Below are positions 56,088-64,000 of a stretch of 64,000 nt of DNA, piece by piece (positions within the stretch are counted from its first letter, which is position 1; every line of letters begins with the position of its first letter). Below the pieces are notes generated by a model, which was not told the origin of the DNA, searched no databases, and worked only from the letters and a program-made list of their open reading frames with translations. Location: contig NZ_FUHU01000003.1 of the NCBI RefSeq assembly GCF_900163565.1, positions 1 to 64,000 of the forward strand, written 5' to 3'. Source of the stretch: Agrococcus casei LMG 22410. GTDB lineage: Bacteria > Actinomycetota > Actinomycetes > Actinomycetales > Microbacteriaceae. Both the position numbers and the translations under genes were made by a program.

Positions 56088-57133
56088 TGAACGCAAGACC
56101 ACGCCTGCACGAGCTCGGAGTCGCCTCGGGCGCGTTTCGGCGCGGGTCGCTGAATGCGATCACCGATGTCGCAGGCGTGCGCATCGGCCACTCGACCGTG
56201 CAGACCGACACCCTCAGCACCGGCGTCACTGCGATCGTCGCCGACCAGCTGAACGCAGACCGCCGATGGCTGCCCGCGGGGCTCGCGGTCGGCAACGGCT
56301 ACGGCAAGCTCATCGGCGCGACGCAGCTGCAAGAGCTCGGCGCCATCGAGACCCCGGTGCTGCTGACCAGCACGCTTTCGGCATTTCGAGCGGCGGATGC
56401 GCTGGTCGCCTGGGTGCTCGAACAGCCCGGTCACGAAGCCACCAGAAGCCTCAACCCTGTCGTCGGCGAGACCAACGACAGCTACCTGTCAGACATCCGC
56501 TCGCGGCCGGTCGGCGAGAGCCACGTGCGCGAGGCACTGGCTGCGGCGGCCTCGGGCCCCGTTGCAGAAGGCGGCGTGGGAGCCGGCACCGGTACTGTGG
56601 CACTCGGATACAAGGGCGGCATCGGCACGGCCTCGCGCGTCTTCAGCGTCGGTGCGAGTGATTACACGGTCGGCGCCATAGTGCAGAGCAACTACTCGGG
56701 AACCCTTCGCATCGCGGGTGTTCCGATGCCGGCAGCCGACCTGCTCGCAGCCGAGCCCGCTGTCGGCGACGGCAACTCGTGCATGATCGTGCTGGCCACC
56801 GATGCACCGCTCGATGCCCGCCAGCTCTCTCGCGTGGCGAACCGCGCGATCTTCGCGATGCACGGCACCGGCTCAGACTTCGCCCAGGGGAGCGGCGACT
56901 ACGCGATTGCGTTCTCGGTCGCCGAGGGCTCGCCTCCCGACGACTCGCTGCTCTCGCCCGCGTTCGAAGCCACCATGGATGCCGTTGAAGAGGCCCTCGT
57001 CAACTCGCTGCTGCAGGCGACGACGCGCACGGGGTTCCGCGGCAACACCGCCCGGCAGGTGCCGATCGACGCGGTTCGCGAGCGGCTGCGCCGAGCCGAG
57101 TGGATGCGCGAGTCAGAGCGGATGCGCGACTGA
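56087..57133 (+). CDS. P1-family (DmpA-type) aminopeptidase
   Basis: This 348-residue member of the S58/DmpA family would process itself before a catalytic Ser and act as an aminopeptidase or amidase. It has LNAITDVAGVRIGHSTV near the start, GAGTGTVALGYKGGIGTAS, the probable cleavage/nucleophile zone GDGNSCMIVLATDAPL and the end RTGFRGNTARQVP. ATG 56087 is in a TGATG overlap with cca. The last 21 bases overlap the convergent membrane gene. Substrate unknown. Confidence 0.85.
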   Translation: MNARPRLHELGVASGAFRRGSLNAITDVAGVRIGHSTVQTDTLSTGVTAIVADQLNADRRWLPAGLAVGNGYGKLIGATQLQELGAIETPVLLTSTLSAFRAADALVAWVLEQPGHEATRSLNPVVGETNDSYLSDIRSRPVGESHVREALAAAASGPVAEGGVGAGTGTVALGYKGGIGTASRVFSVGASDYTVGAIVQSNYSGTLRIAGVPMPAADLLAAEPAVGDGNSCMIVLATDAPLDARQLSRVANRAIFAMHGTGSDFAQGSGDYAIAFSVAEGSPPDDSLLSPAFEATMDAVEEALVNSLLQATTRTGFRGNTARQVPIDAVRERLRRAEWMRESERMRD

Positions 57134-58036
57134 CGCCGAGCGCGCATCCCGCGATGACGCAGACGCCAGCAGCATGGCTGAGCCCGCGGCCAGGAGCGCG
57201 GCCAGCAGCATGATCGCGGGAAATGCCCACGACGAGCCGCTGCTGATGACGAAGGTGTCTCCGAGGTTCATGCCCAAGCCGAGCTGCGCGACAGGCAGCC
57301 CCGCGAGAGCGACGGCTGCCGCAGCGAGCAGGGTGCCGGACGCGACCCGGCGCGAGGTGTGCGCCCTGATGAGCCCGATCGCGAGCACGACGGCTCCGAC
57401 AGCCCAGAGCGCGGCCCAGACGACGGGAATCCAGCGGCCGCCTGCCTCGCCGGCTGCCTCCAGCTGCGCGTAGATCGACTCGAGCGGCTGATCCGGCACG
57501 AGCTGCATGGGCAGGAGCATGAAGGTGTCGATCAGGGCGATCGCGAGCACAGCGACGACCGCGACAAGACCGGCGATGGCCGCAGTCCATGGGCGAGAAC
57601 CGGCTGCACGGCCGGGTCGTCGTCTCACGGCGAGCAGCACCGCGCCGACTGCGACCGCTGCAACCGGACCGGCAAGGTGGCCGATGCCGAGGATGAACGC
57701 GATCAGCCCAGCGGCAGGCGAAGTGAGCACCAGGATGCCCGCGACCACTCCGGCGGCAATGGCCGCACCCAGCCATGACGGCTGTTCCCGAACGGTGATG
57801 ATGAGCTGCCGTACTCCCAAACCGAGCATGACGAGCGCGACGACGGCGACAGGAGCGAACCACGACCAGCCTGCTGCCCCGGAGAGCCACGGGGCGACGA
57901 GGCCGCCGAGATGCGCAGCGAGCACCGCCGCCGCAAGCCAGACCAGTGCCGTCCTGAAGTGCCGGCGCCCTGTTCGGCCTCTCACCGCCGTCTGAACGGA
58001 CCCGAGCGGGTTGGGCACGTCAGGGTCTGCAATCAT
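57113..58036 (-). CDS. Polytopic membrane protein, unknown function
   Basis: I do not recognise the family. The 307 residues contain about seven to eight hydrophobic helices, mostly Ala/Val/Leu-rich, with a basic cytoplasmic N-terminus (about 20-28) and a larger loop near PDQPLESIYAQLEAAGEAGG. ATG 58036 is seven bases after TACTGT on the minus strand, which suggests a leaderless mRNA. It overlaps the peptidase tail to tail by 21 bases and is divergent from rpsF. It could be a transporter-like or accessory membrane protein. Confidence 0.65.
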   Translation of the reverse strand: MIADPDVPNPLGSVQTAVRGRTGRRHFRTALVWLAAAVLAAHLGGLVAPWLSGAAGWSWFAPVAVVALVMLGLGVRQLIITVREQPSWLGAAIAAGVVAGILVLTSPAAGLIAFILGIGHLAGPVAAVAVGAVLLAVRRRPGRAAGSRPWTAAIAGLVAVVAVLAIALIDTFMLLPMQLVPDQPLESIYAQLEAAGEAGGRWIPVVWAALWAVGAVVLAIGLIRAHTSRRVASGTLLAAAAVALAGLPVAQLGLGMNLGDTFVISSGSSWAFPAIMLLAALLAAGSAMLLASASSRDARSASVAHPL

Positions 58037-58133
58037 GCTCTCGACAGTAGTGATGCAGCCGTGTGCCATCGTCAGTCGCCAGAATGATCCCGCCAGCAGA
58101 ATCTCGGGGTGGCGTGGAGGCACGGCGACCCGC

Positions 58134-58231
58134 TACCATAGTCAGGTTGCGCGCTTTGTGCGCGCTCATGCACAACCCTCCTGCTGCAGAAGTCCTGCAG
58201 CCGTACTGAGTCCGAAGGAGGTGGGTGAAGC
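58134..58231 (+). promoter_or_regulatory. rpsF promoter and structured leader
   Basis: A -10-like TACCAT lies at 58134-58139. The leader can form GCGCGC-TTTGT-GCGCGC (58149-58165) or, using the same bases, TTGTGC...GCACAA (58156-58175). A third hairpin GCTGCAG-AAGTC-CTGCAGC (58183-58201) follows, next to a CCG, and then the ribosome site AAGGAGG. Such a leader could bind S6:S18 for feedback control, by analogy with known rpsF leaders. This is inference. Confidence 0.45.
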
Positions 58232-58603
58232 ATGTCAACCAAGTACGAGCTGATGGTGATCATCGACCCAGAGGTCGACGAGCGCACCGTCGCACCCCAG
58301 CTCGACAAGTTCCTCGACGTCATCCGCAAGGATGGCGGCACCGTGGAAAGTGTCGACATCTGGGGCCGTCGTCGTCTCGCCTATGAAATCCAGAAGAAGA
58401 ATGAGGGCATCTACGCCGTCATCAACTTCGAGGCAGAGGCCAAGACGACATCCGAAGTCGACCGTCAGCTGAAGCTGTCGGAGGCCGTCATGCGCACGAA
58501 GGTTCTGCGCAAGGACGAGGCCGTTGTCGACCTGACGGAGAATGACGAAGCTGCAAAGAGCGACGTCGCAGACACCAAGAACGACGTCGCAGAGACGGAG
58601 TAA
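58232..58603 (+). CDS. rpsF: 30S ribosomal protein S6
   Basis: This 123-residue ribosomal protein begins [17 protein letters not shown] and has the family segment [25 protein letters not shown]. The acidic C-terminal tail (from about 98) is longer than the core. AAGGAGG precedes the ATG. First gene of rpsF-ssb-rpsR-rplI. S6 pairs with S18 on 16S rRNA. Confidence 0.97.
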   Translation: MSTKYELMVIIDPEVDERTVAPQLDKFLDVIRKDGGTVESVDIWGRRRLAYEIQKKNEGIYAVINFEAEAKTTSEVDRQLKLSEAVMRTKVLRKDEAVVDLTENDEAAKSDVADTKNDVAETE

Positions 58604-58608
58604 TCCAC

Positions 58609-59163
58609 ATGGCTGGCGAGACCATCATCACAGTGGTCGGCAACGTGACCGCCGACCCCGAGCTGCGGTACACGCAGGGCGGACTGGCAGTCGCGAACTT
58701 CACGATCGCCTCCACGCCGCGCACGTTCGACCGTGCGACGAGTGAGTGGAAGGACGGCGAAGCGCTGTTCCTCCGCGCATCCGTATGGCGTGACTTCGCA
58801 GAGCACGTTGCGAACAGCCTTCAGAAGGGCATGCGCGTCATCGCGCAGGGTCGTCTGAAGCAGCGTTCGTACGAGACCAAAGAGGGCGAGCGCCGCACGG
58901 CACTCGAACTCGAGATCGATGAGATCGGTCCTTCGCTTCGCTTTGCGACGGCTCAGGTCACCCGCGCTTCAGGCGGCGGCGGCCAGGGTCGACAGGGTGG
59001 CGCACAGCAGAACTCCGGCGGCTTCGGCGGCGGAGCTCCGCAGCAGCAGGCGCAGAACGACGCATGGGCACAGCCCGGCGGCGGCAGCGGTGCTGGTGCT
59101 TCAGGCGGCGGAGACGTCTGGAACTCGCCCGGCACCTTCCACGGTGACGAAACTCCGTTTTAG
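58609..59163 (+). CDS. ssb: Single-stranded DNA-binding protein
   Basis: This 184-residue tetrameric protein coats single-stranded DNA. An OB-fold (about 1-110) starts [26 protein letters not shown] Gly/Gln-rich linker follows, and the C-terminus ends GDETPF, the acidic partner-binding tip. Six bases follow rpsF, so it is co-transcribed. Confidence 0.97.
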   Translation: MAGETIITVVGNVTADPELRYTQGGLAVANFTIASTPRTFDRATSEWKDGEALFLRASVWRDFAEHVANSLQKGMRVIAQGRLKQRSYETKEGERRTALELEIDEIGPSLRFATAQVTRASGGGGQGRQGGAQQNSGGFGGGAPQQQAQNDAWAQPGGGSGAGASGGGDVWNSPGTFHGDETPF

Positions 59164-59184
59164 TTTTCAAGAAAGCAGGAAATC

Positions 59185-59439
59185 ATGGCTGGACGGTCAC
59201 AGAGCCGTAAAGCACGTGGGCCCAAGGGCGGCAAGCCCGTCGCGCCCGCGAAGGCAATCAAGGTCGGCGTCATTGACTACAAAGACGTCAACATGCTCAA
59301 GAAGTTCATTTCGGAGCGCGGCAAGATCCGTGCCCGTCGCATCACCGGTGTTTCGGTGCAGGAGCAGCGCCTGATCGCCAAGGCAATCAAGAACGCTCGC
59401 GAGATGGCATTGCTGCCCTACTCGGGCGCAGGACGCTGA
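59185..59439 (+). CDS. rpsR: 30S ribosomal protein S18
   Basis: This 84-residue basic protein has the S18 core [36 protein letters not shown] 59185 follows AGCAGGA. It partners S6 in the small-subunit platform. No zinc-binding Cys set is seen, so it is the Cys-free form. Confidence 0.97.
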   Translation: MAGRSQSRKARGPKGGKPVAPAKAIKVGVIDYKDVNMLKKFISERGKIRARRITGVSVQEQRLIAKAIKNAREMALLPYSGAGR

Positions 59440-59450
59440 GGAGCAGAGCA

Positions 59451-59903
59451 ATGGCAAAGGTAATTCTCACGAACGAGGTGTCAGGCCTCGGCTCCGCTGG
59501 CGACGTCATCGACGTCCGCGCCGGCTATGCACGCAACTACCTGGTTCCCCAGGGCTACGCGACCATGTGGACGCGCGGCGGCGAGAAGCAGGTCGAGCAG
59601 ATCAAGACGGCACGCGCAGCTCGCGAGCACGCAACCGTCGAAGAGGCCAAGGACCTCAAGGCAAAGCTCGAGGCTGGTCCGCTGCGCGTTGCAGTCAAGA
59701 CCGGTGCTGAGGGCCGCCTGTTCGGCTCGGTGCAGACCAAGGACATCGCTGACGCAGTCGAGGCCGCTGGCCTCGGCAGCATCGACAAGCGTGTCATCGA
59801 GCTCGGCACGACCATCAAGACGGTCGGATCGTACGAGGCCACCGCGAAGCTTCGCGACGGCATCATTGCGAACATCAAGCTCGAGGTCGTAGCAGCCAAG
59901 TAG
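59451..59903 (+). CDS. rplI: 50S ribosomal protein L9
   Basis: This 150-residue protein has the N-terminal rRNA-binding domain ([32 protein letters not shown]), a long connecting helix and a C-terminal domain. ATG 59451 follows GAGGAG. It is last in the operon, before a strong terminator. Confidence 0.97.
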   Translation: MAKVILTNEVSGLGSAGDVIDVRAGYARNYLVPQGYATMWTRGGEKQVEQIKTARAAREHATVEEAKDLKAKLEAGPLRVAVKTGAEGRLFGSVQTKDIADAVEAAGLGSIDKRVIELGTTIKTVGSYEATAKLRDGIIANIKLEVVAAK

Positions 59904-59920
59904 CGCTGTCTCACCCTCGT

Positions 59921-59953
59921 GGAGCACTCCCTGTCTCAGGGAGTGCTCCTTCG
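59921..59953 (+). terminator. Terminator of the rpsF-rplI operon
   Basis: GGAGCACTCCCTG and CAGGGAGTGCTCC form a perfect 13-pair stem with a TCT loop, followed by TTCGCTTG, 17 bases after rplI. Confidence 0.85.
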
Positions 59954-59964
59954 CTTGTGCGGAG

Positions 59965-60139
59965 CTCTCCACAAGTCTCAACGTGGACTTCAGCCAACTT
60001 TGTGCACAACAATGTGCATAACAAAACACCCGGTCAGAGCCGCTTTGACTATCGTTTTTCACAATGACTCACAGTTCTATCCACAGACACGCGCGAACTT
60101 CTTCGCGATTTGACGCGAGTTGTCCACAGCCTCTCCACA
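59965..60139. promoter_or_regulatory. DnaA-box-like cluster upstream of dnaB
   Basis: Five sites lie in 175 bases: CTCTCCACA (59965-59973), TGTGCATAA (60013-60021, inverse), CTATCCACA (60077-60085), TTGTCCACA (60120-60128, exact actinobacterial form) and CTCTCCACA (60131-60139). The stretch is non-coding and comparatively A/T-rich around 60000-60065. DnaA control of dnaB or a DnaA-titrating site is possible. Confidence 0.55.
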
Positions 60140-60146
60140 GGGCTGG

Positions 60147-60175
60147 TTGGCCGTGTCAGTGGCTGGCGCTAGCGT
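60147..60175 (+). promoter_or_regulatory. Candidate dnaB promoter
   Basis: TTGGCC (60147-60152) and TAGCGT (60170-60175) are separated by 17 bases, just downstream of the DnaA-box-like sites. The leader would be about 20 bases and holds the ribosome site GGAAGGAG. Confidence 0.45.
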
Positions 60176-60202
60176 GTTCAAAGGTTTCAGGAAGGAGCGC
60201 CA

Positions 60203-61630
60203 ATGACCGATCTGGCATACGAGCCCGACACGGATGCATACCCCTCCTCACCGTCTTCTGCGTCGACGCAGCATGAGCGCACGCCCCCGCACGACGTGCT
60301 GGCAGAGCAGTCGGCCATCGGCGGCATGCTGCTCTCGAAAGACGCCACTGCCGACGTGCTCGAGGCGGTCAAGTCGACAGACTTCTACGTGCCCAAGCAC
60401 TCGGTCATCTTCGAAGCGATCCTGAGCCTGTACTCGCACGGCGAGCCCATCGACGTCATTGCGGTCGCCGACGAGCTGACCAAGACCGGCCAGCTCACGC
60501 GTGCAGGCGGCATCGACTACCTGCACTCACTCACCTCGACGGTGCCGACGGCCGCCAACGCGGGCTACTACGCCGAGATCGTGGCCGAGCGCAGCGTGCT
60601 GCGCCGACTCGTCGAGGCTGGCACCCGCATCGTGCAGATGGGCTACGCGTCCGAGGGCGAAGTCACCGAGCTGGTCAACCACGCGCAGTCCGAGATCTAC
60701 GGGGTCATGGGCGACGAGGGCCAGAACGACTACGTTCCGCTGTCTGAGGCGGTCACCTCTGCCCTCGACGAGATCGAGAAGGCGCAGGGCCTCGACGGGC
60801 AGATGATCGGCGTGCCGACCGGCTTCGCCGAGCTCGACGAGCTGACGAACGGCCTCAAGGCCGGGCAGATGATCATCATCGCCGCAAGGCCCGGTATGGG
60901 AAAGTCGACGCTCGCCCTCGACTTCGCACGAAGCGCCGCGATCAAGCACGACATGCCTGCCGCGTTCTTCTCGCTTGAGATGGGGCGCAGCGAGATCGCG
61001 CTCAAGCTGCTCAGCGCCGAGTCGAACATCCACATGACCAAGCTGCGAAAGGGCAACGTCGAGAGCCGCGATTGGAAGACGCTCGCCCAGGTTCGCGGGC
61101 GCATCCACGATGCACCCCTCTACATCGACGACTCTCCCAACATGACGCTGGTCGAGATCCGGGCGAAGTGCCGTCGCCTCAAGCAGCAGAAGGGGCTGAA
61201 GATGGTCATCATCGACTACCTCCAGCTGATGTCGAGCGGCAAGAAGGTCGAGTCGAGGCAGCAGGAGGTCTCGGAGTTCTCGCGTTCGCTCAAGCTGCTC
61301 TCGAAAGAGCTGCAGGTTCCGGTCATCGCGCTGTCACAGCTCAACCGAAACGCAGAAGCCCGCAGCGACCGCAAGCCGCAGATCTCAGACCTTCGCGAGT
61401 CGGGCTCGATCGAGCAGGACGCCGACATGGTGATGCTGCTGCACCGCGAAGACGCGTACGACCGCGACGTTCGACCGGGCGAAGCCGACCTCATCATCGC
61501 CAAGCACCGTGGCGGACCTACCAAGACGATTCCGCTCGCGTTCCACGGTCACCTGCAGCGCTTCGCCGATCTGGCTCAGGTCGATGCCGGCGCCTCGTTC
61601 GGTGCGCCACCGCCGCCTCCAGAGGGATGA
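60203..61630 (+). CDS. dnaB: Replicative DNA helicase DnaB
   Basis: This 475-residue hexameric helicase unwinds DNA at the fork. The N-terminal domain (HDVLAEQSAIGGMLLSKDATADVLE) is followed by a RecA-like domain with Walker A RPGMGKSTLALDF and the H4-type segment LSQLNRNAEARSDRKPQISDLRESG. No intein is present, unlike in some mycobacterial DnaB. ATG 60203. DciA, its likely loader, is encoded at 38656-39168. Confidence 0.97.
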   Translation: MTDLAYEPDTDAYPSSPSSASTQHERTPPHDVLAEQSAIGGMLLSKDATADVLEAVKSTDFYVPKHSVIFEAILSLYSHGEPIDVIAVADELTKTGQLTRAGGIDYLHSLTSTVPTAANAGYYAEIVAERSVLRRLVEAGTRIVQMGYASEGEVTELVNHAQSEIYGVMGDEGQNDYVPLSEAVTSALDEIEKAQGLDGQMIGVPTGFAELDELTNGLKAGQMIIIAARPGMGKSTLALDFARSAAIKHDMPAAFFSLEMGRSEIALKLLSAESNIHMTKLRKGNVESRDWKTLAQVRGRIHDAPLYIDDSPNMTLVEIRAKCRRLKQQKGLKMVIIDYLQLMSSGKKVESRQQEVSEFSRSLKLLSKELQVPVIALSQLNRNAEARSDRKPQISDLRESGSIEQDADMVMLLHREDAYDRDVRPGEADLIIAKHRGGPTKTIPLAFHGHLQRFADLAQVDAGASFGAPPPPPEG

Positions 61631-61683
61631 CGCCCACCGCATCCGTTTCTCCTCCTGCGTCAAATCGCAGTACGATGGCTGGA

Positions 61684-62271
61684 GTGACGACCGACCAGAT
61701 TTCGACCCGTGCTTCGCGCGCGTGGCTGCTGTCTGCCGTCCGCGCCGGCTCGGCCCTCGCGGTCGGCATCGCTGTCGTCTTCGTGCAAGACCACTCGGCA
61801 GTCGTCGGGCTCGTCACAGCACTTGCGCTGTTCGGCCTGTCTGCCGCATCCATCTTCATCTTGTCTGCCAAGGCCGGCCCCGCCCGCGGCCACATGCTCG
61901 CGCTTGCCGCAGTGCATGCTGTCGCAGCCGTGGCCGCTGCCGTTCTGCTGTTCACCGCCCCTGAGGCCGCGCCGCTGCTGACGCTGCTGATCGTGTGGGC
62001 CGCTGCGTCTGGAGTCATCGAGCTGTTCGCGTCGAAGAAGGCCGCGCAGCACGAAGTCGAGGGCGCACGAGACTGGCGATTCGTCGCCATCGTGACCCTC
62101 GCGTATGCCGGCCTCATGGCGCTCAGCCCTGTCGTCGGCCTGAATGACCCCGTGTCGCTGACCGGGCTGCTCGGCGCGTATGCCGCCGTGATCGGTGTCT
62201 TCCTGCTGATCGGTGCAGCCTCGAGTGCCCTTGGAGCCAAGGCGACGCGCACAATGAGCGAGGTGCAGTGA
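61684..62271 (+). CDS. Conserved polytopic membrane protein (HdeD-like)
   Basis: This 195-residue protein has about six hydrophobic helices with short loops, a layout seen in HdeD/DUF308-like proteins; I cannot assign a function. GTG 61684 is seven bases after TACGAT, fitting a leaderless mRNA. ATG 61675 overlaps that hexamer and is the alternative start. Its TGA shares one base with the next ATG, so the two are coupled. Confidence 0.65.
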   Translation: MTTDQISTRASRAWLLSAVRAGSALAVGIAVVFVQDHSAVVGLVTALALFGLSAASIFILSAKAGPARGHMLALAAVHAVAAVAAAVLLFTAPEAAPLLTLLIVWAAASGVIELFASKKAAQHEVEGARDWRFVAIVTLAYAGLMALSPVVGLNDPVSLTGLLGAYAAVIGVFLLIGAASSALGAKATRTMSEVQ

Positions 62272-62525
62272 TGAACGAGAACAGGCCCACATTCCGAGAT
62301 CGGATGAAGCCCACCGAGTATCTGGGGTTCGCCGCCGTCGCGGCGATCTTCACCGGGCTGGTCGTGCTGCTGGTCAGCCGCAACTGGCTGCTGGTCACCG
62401 TGTTCGCGCTCGTCGCATTCGTCGTCTGCCTCATCACGCTGGCGACGCTGCTGCTGGTCATCAACAAAGACATCGACAAGAACAAGCTCGAAGCCGCGAA
62501 GCGTGAAGAAGAAGCGGGCGAGTAG
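62271..62525 (+). CDS. Small two-helix membrane protein
   Basis: This 84-residue protein has a polar N-terminus (MNENRPTFRDRMKPTEYLG), two membrane helices (about 18-36 and 40-63) and a charged tail (DKNKLEAAKREEEAGE). I do not recognise a function. It is coupled to the gene before by a one-base overlap and to the lipoprotein after it by a 23-base overlap, so the three act as one operon. GTG 62268 is an alternative start. Confidence 0.75.
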   Translation: MNENRPTFRDRMKPTEYLGFAAVAAIFTGLVVLLVSRNWLLVTVFALVAFVVCLITLATLLLVINKDIDKNKLEAAKREEEAGE

Positions 62526-63078
62526 CCTCACGGTTCTGGCAATCGGCGCCCTGCTGCTCAGCGGGTGCCAGGCGACTGCATCTGAGTCGCCCACCGAGGC
62601 TGCAGACCAGACCTCGATCGAGGGTCCGCACCTCGTCGCGGCAGGCCAGGTGTTCGACCCCGTGGCTCAAGACGTCGACAACCCCGAAGAGGCGTGCGGC
62701 AGCGACGCCGGACGCACCGAGCTTGCCGAGTTCGACAGGGTCGAGTGGCCAGACCTCGGCATCGACGGCGGCGTCGGCGTCATGACGTGCGGCAATGCTG
62801 CCGGAGCAGGCTTCAGGCACATCGCCGACGGCCACACCGGCGACTTCGGCGAGATCGCCGACCTCGTCGACTCGAGCTGGGAAGACGTCGCGTGGTTCGC
62901 GATCGACATGGCGCTCGAAGCGCCGTCAGAGGTCGAGATGTACCGCGACGACATCGCCAACTATCTGATCGTGCTGGAATACGTCGATGAGGGTGGTGAA
63001 GTGGTGCAGAGCTGGCCTGTCGTCGTTGGCGTGGGGCTCGACACTGACCACATCATCACGTCGTTCCCGCGAGACTGA
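62503..63078 (+). CDS. Lipoprotein of unknown function
   Basis: This 191-residue protein has a lipoprotein signal: MKKKRASSLTVLAIGALLLSGC with Cys22 in the lipobox. The mature part is acidic, with two further Cys (about 65 and 96) that could pair. No domain is recognised. GTG start inside the preceding gene. Surface exposed, role unknown. Confidence 0.75.
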   Translation: MKKKRASSLTVLAIGALLLSGCQATASESPTEAADQTSIEGPHLVAAGQVFDPVAQDVDNPEEACGSDAGRTELAEFDRVEWPDLGIDGGVGVMTCGNAAGAGFRHIADGHTGDFGEIADLVDSSWEDVAWFAIDMALEAPSEVEMYRDDIANYLIVLEYVDEGGEVVQSWPVVVGVGLDTDHIITSFPRD

Positions 63079-63099
63079 ACCGATGAATAGGGGATCCGA

Positions 63100-63903
63100 G
63101 TGAAGCACCTGGTTGACGTCGAATGGCTGGCAAAGCGCCTTGATCGAAATGATCTGGTGGTTGTCGACGCGAGTGTGATGGGCTCGGCGAATCAAGAGGC
63201 CGGCATTCCGGGCGCGGTCCGCTTCGACATCGACGGCGTGCTGTCGCGCGGCGTGCACGACATGCTGCCGCCCAGGCAGTTCGAGCGTGAGCTGCGAGCA
63301 CTCGGCCTCAAGGCGGGCGACCGCGTCGTGGCCTATGACGCTGACGGCATCTTCTCGTCTGCCCGCGCCTGGTGGATGCTGCGAGCAGCCGGCATCCGCG
63401 CGGCCGTGCTCGACGGTGGTCTTCCTGCTTGGCAGGCAGCTGGTCACGAGGTCGCGCCGGTCGCCGAGAACCTCGGCCGCGAAGGCGACGTCGACATCAG
63501 CTGGGAGTCGACGAGATTCCGCAACGCCCGTTTCGTCGAGCGTCGACTCAGTGCCGGTGATCCGGTGCTGGATGCGCGCTCAGCAGAGCGGTTCACGGGC
63601 GAGGTCGAAGACCCCCGCGAGGGCGTGCGCGCAGGCCACATCCCTGGCGCCAAGAGCCTCCCCTTCACCGAGCTCGAGGTCGACGGCCACATGCTGCCGG
63701 CGAGTGAGCTGCGCAAGCGCATCGCAGAGCACGTCGATTCCGCCGAGCAGCCGCTCACGGCAAGTTGCGGATCAGGCGTGACCGCATGCGTCATCGCTCT
63801 GGCCGCGACCCTCGCCGGCCACAAGCACGTGTCTGTCTACGACGGCTCGTGGGCTGACTGGGGTGCCGAGAACTCGGGTCGCCCGGTCGCAGTCGGCGAG
63901 TAG
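63100..63903 (+). CDS. Two-domain sulfurtransferase (rhodanese family)
   Basis: This 267-residue protein transfers sulfur from thiosulfate or 3-mercaptopyruvate to an acceptor. An inactive N-terminal rhodanese domain (VVDASVMG, DIDGVLS, VVAYDADGIFSSARAWWML) is followed by a catalytic one with VLDARSAERFTGE and the active loop CGSGVTA. The CGSGVTA form is typical of mercaptopyruvate sulfurtransferases. GTG start 22 bp after the lipoprotein. Confidence 0.9.
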   Translation: MKHLVDVEWLAKRLDRNDLVVVDASVMGSANQEAGIPGAVRFDIDGVLSRGVHDMLPPRQFERELRALGLKAGDRVVAYDADGIFSSARAWWMLRAAGIRAAVLDGGLPAWQAAGHEVAPVAENLGREGDVDISWESTRFRNARFVERRLSAGDPVLDARSAERFTGEVEDPREGVRAGHIPGAKSLPFTELEVDGHMLPASELRKRIAEHVDSAEQPLTASCGSGVTACVIALAATLAGHKHVSVYDGSWADWGAENSGRPVAVGE

Positions 63904-63908
63904 CGCCC

Positions 63909-64000
63909 TCACTCGCGATCGAGCTCATACGAAGCGGTGCTCACCGCAGTGGCCCCGATGAGCTCGTTCGCGCGCTGTCGCATCTGCGCCAGGGCCGCGG
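63909..64000 (-). CDS. C-terminal end of an unidentified gene, cut by window edge
   Basis: On the minus strand an open frame enters at base 64000 and stops at TGA 63911-63909. The visible 30 residues include ALAQMRQRANELIGATAVS and end SYELDRE. They look like a helical C-terminus and are too few to identify. The gene converges on the sulfurtransferase with a five-base gap. Confidence 0.55.
   Translation of the reverse strand, partial: AALAQMRQRANELIGATAVSTASYELDRE

Overview
The window is high-GC chromosomal DNA from an actinobacterium, most likely Micrococcales and probably Microbacteriaceae. This rests on gene content and order, not on a database match: the FHA-PP2C-RodA-PbpA-PknA-PknB cell-wall signalling operon, CrgA, a class E sortase, DUF3566 after gyrA, DUF6049 next to murJ, and several genes that look leaderless. 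It covers the replication-origin region, with an accessory block at its left edge.

Left edge, 1-11.1 kb (accessory). The 3' part of an IS3-type transposase and the C-terminal scrap of a tyrosine recombinase come first. Then follows a minus-strand, nearly completely translationally coupled operon running from 10.2 kb down to 0.8 kb: siderophore-binding lipoprotein, two exporter-fold membrane/ATPase half-transporters of the IrtAB/YbtPQ type, two FecCD permeases, a FepC-type ATPase, a Tat-exported multicopper oxidase and an amicyanin-like blue-copper lipoprotein. Its promoter overlaps a near-palindromic DtxR/IdeR-like iron box. A TetR regulator and tRNA-Leu(CAG) close the block.

11.8-22.6 kb: growth and division control (fhaA, fhaB, PP2C phosphatase, rodA/ftsW, pbpA, pknA, pknB), then on the other strand a class E sortase, a 54-residue membrane protein and a trpG/pabA amidotransferase, with crgA divergent to them. 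22.7-31.5 kb: rhomboid protease, cyclophilin, a NUDIX protein, a Fur-family repressor with catalase, a two-component system and other housekeeping genes.

31.6-49.6 kb: the origin region. On the minus strand lie dnaA, dnaN, recF, dciA, an unexpected DUF1537 sugar-acid kinase, gyrB, gyrA, DUF3566, tRNA-Ile and tRNA-Ala. On the plus strand lie rpmH, rnpA, yidD, yidC, jag, rsmG, then a 1.2-kb non-coding stretch with nine parS-like sites, then parA and parB. The dnaA-dnaN spacer is the best oriC candidate.

49.6-64 kb: trxA and trxB, murJ with its DUF6049 partner, the CCA-adding enzyme, a P1 peptidase, the rpsF-ssb-rpsR-rplI operon, a DnaA-box-like cluster ahead of dnaB, small membrane proteins, a lipoprotein and a sulfurtransferase.

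Main points for a second look: the metallophore importer fused into one operon with two exported copper proteins; the dense parS array; duplicated DnaA-box blocks around dnaA; repeats in the dnaA-dnaN spacer; interleaved inverted repeats near 25.0 kb; and the small membrane gene at 21.4 kb.
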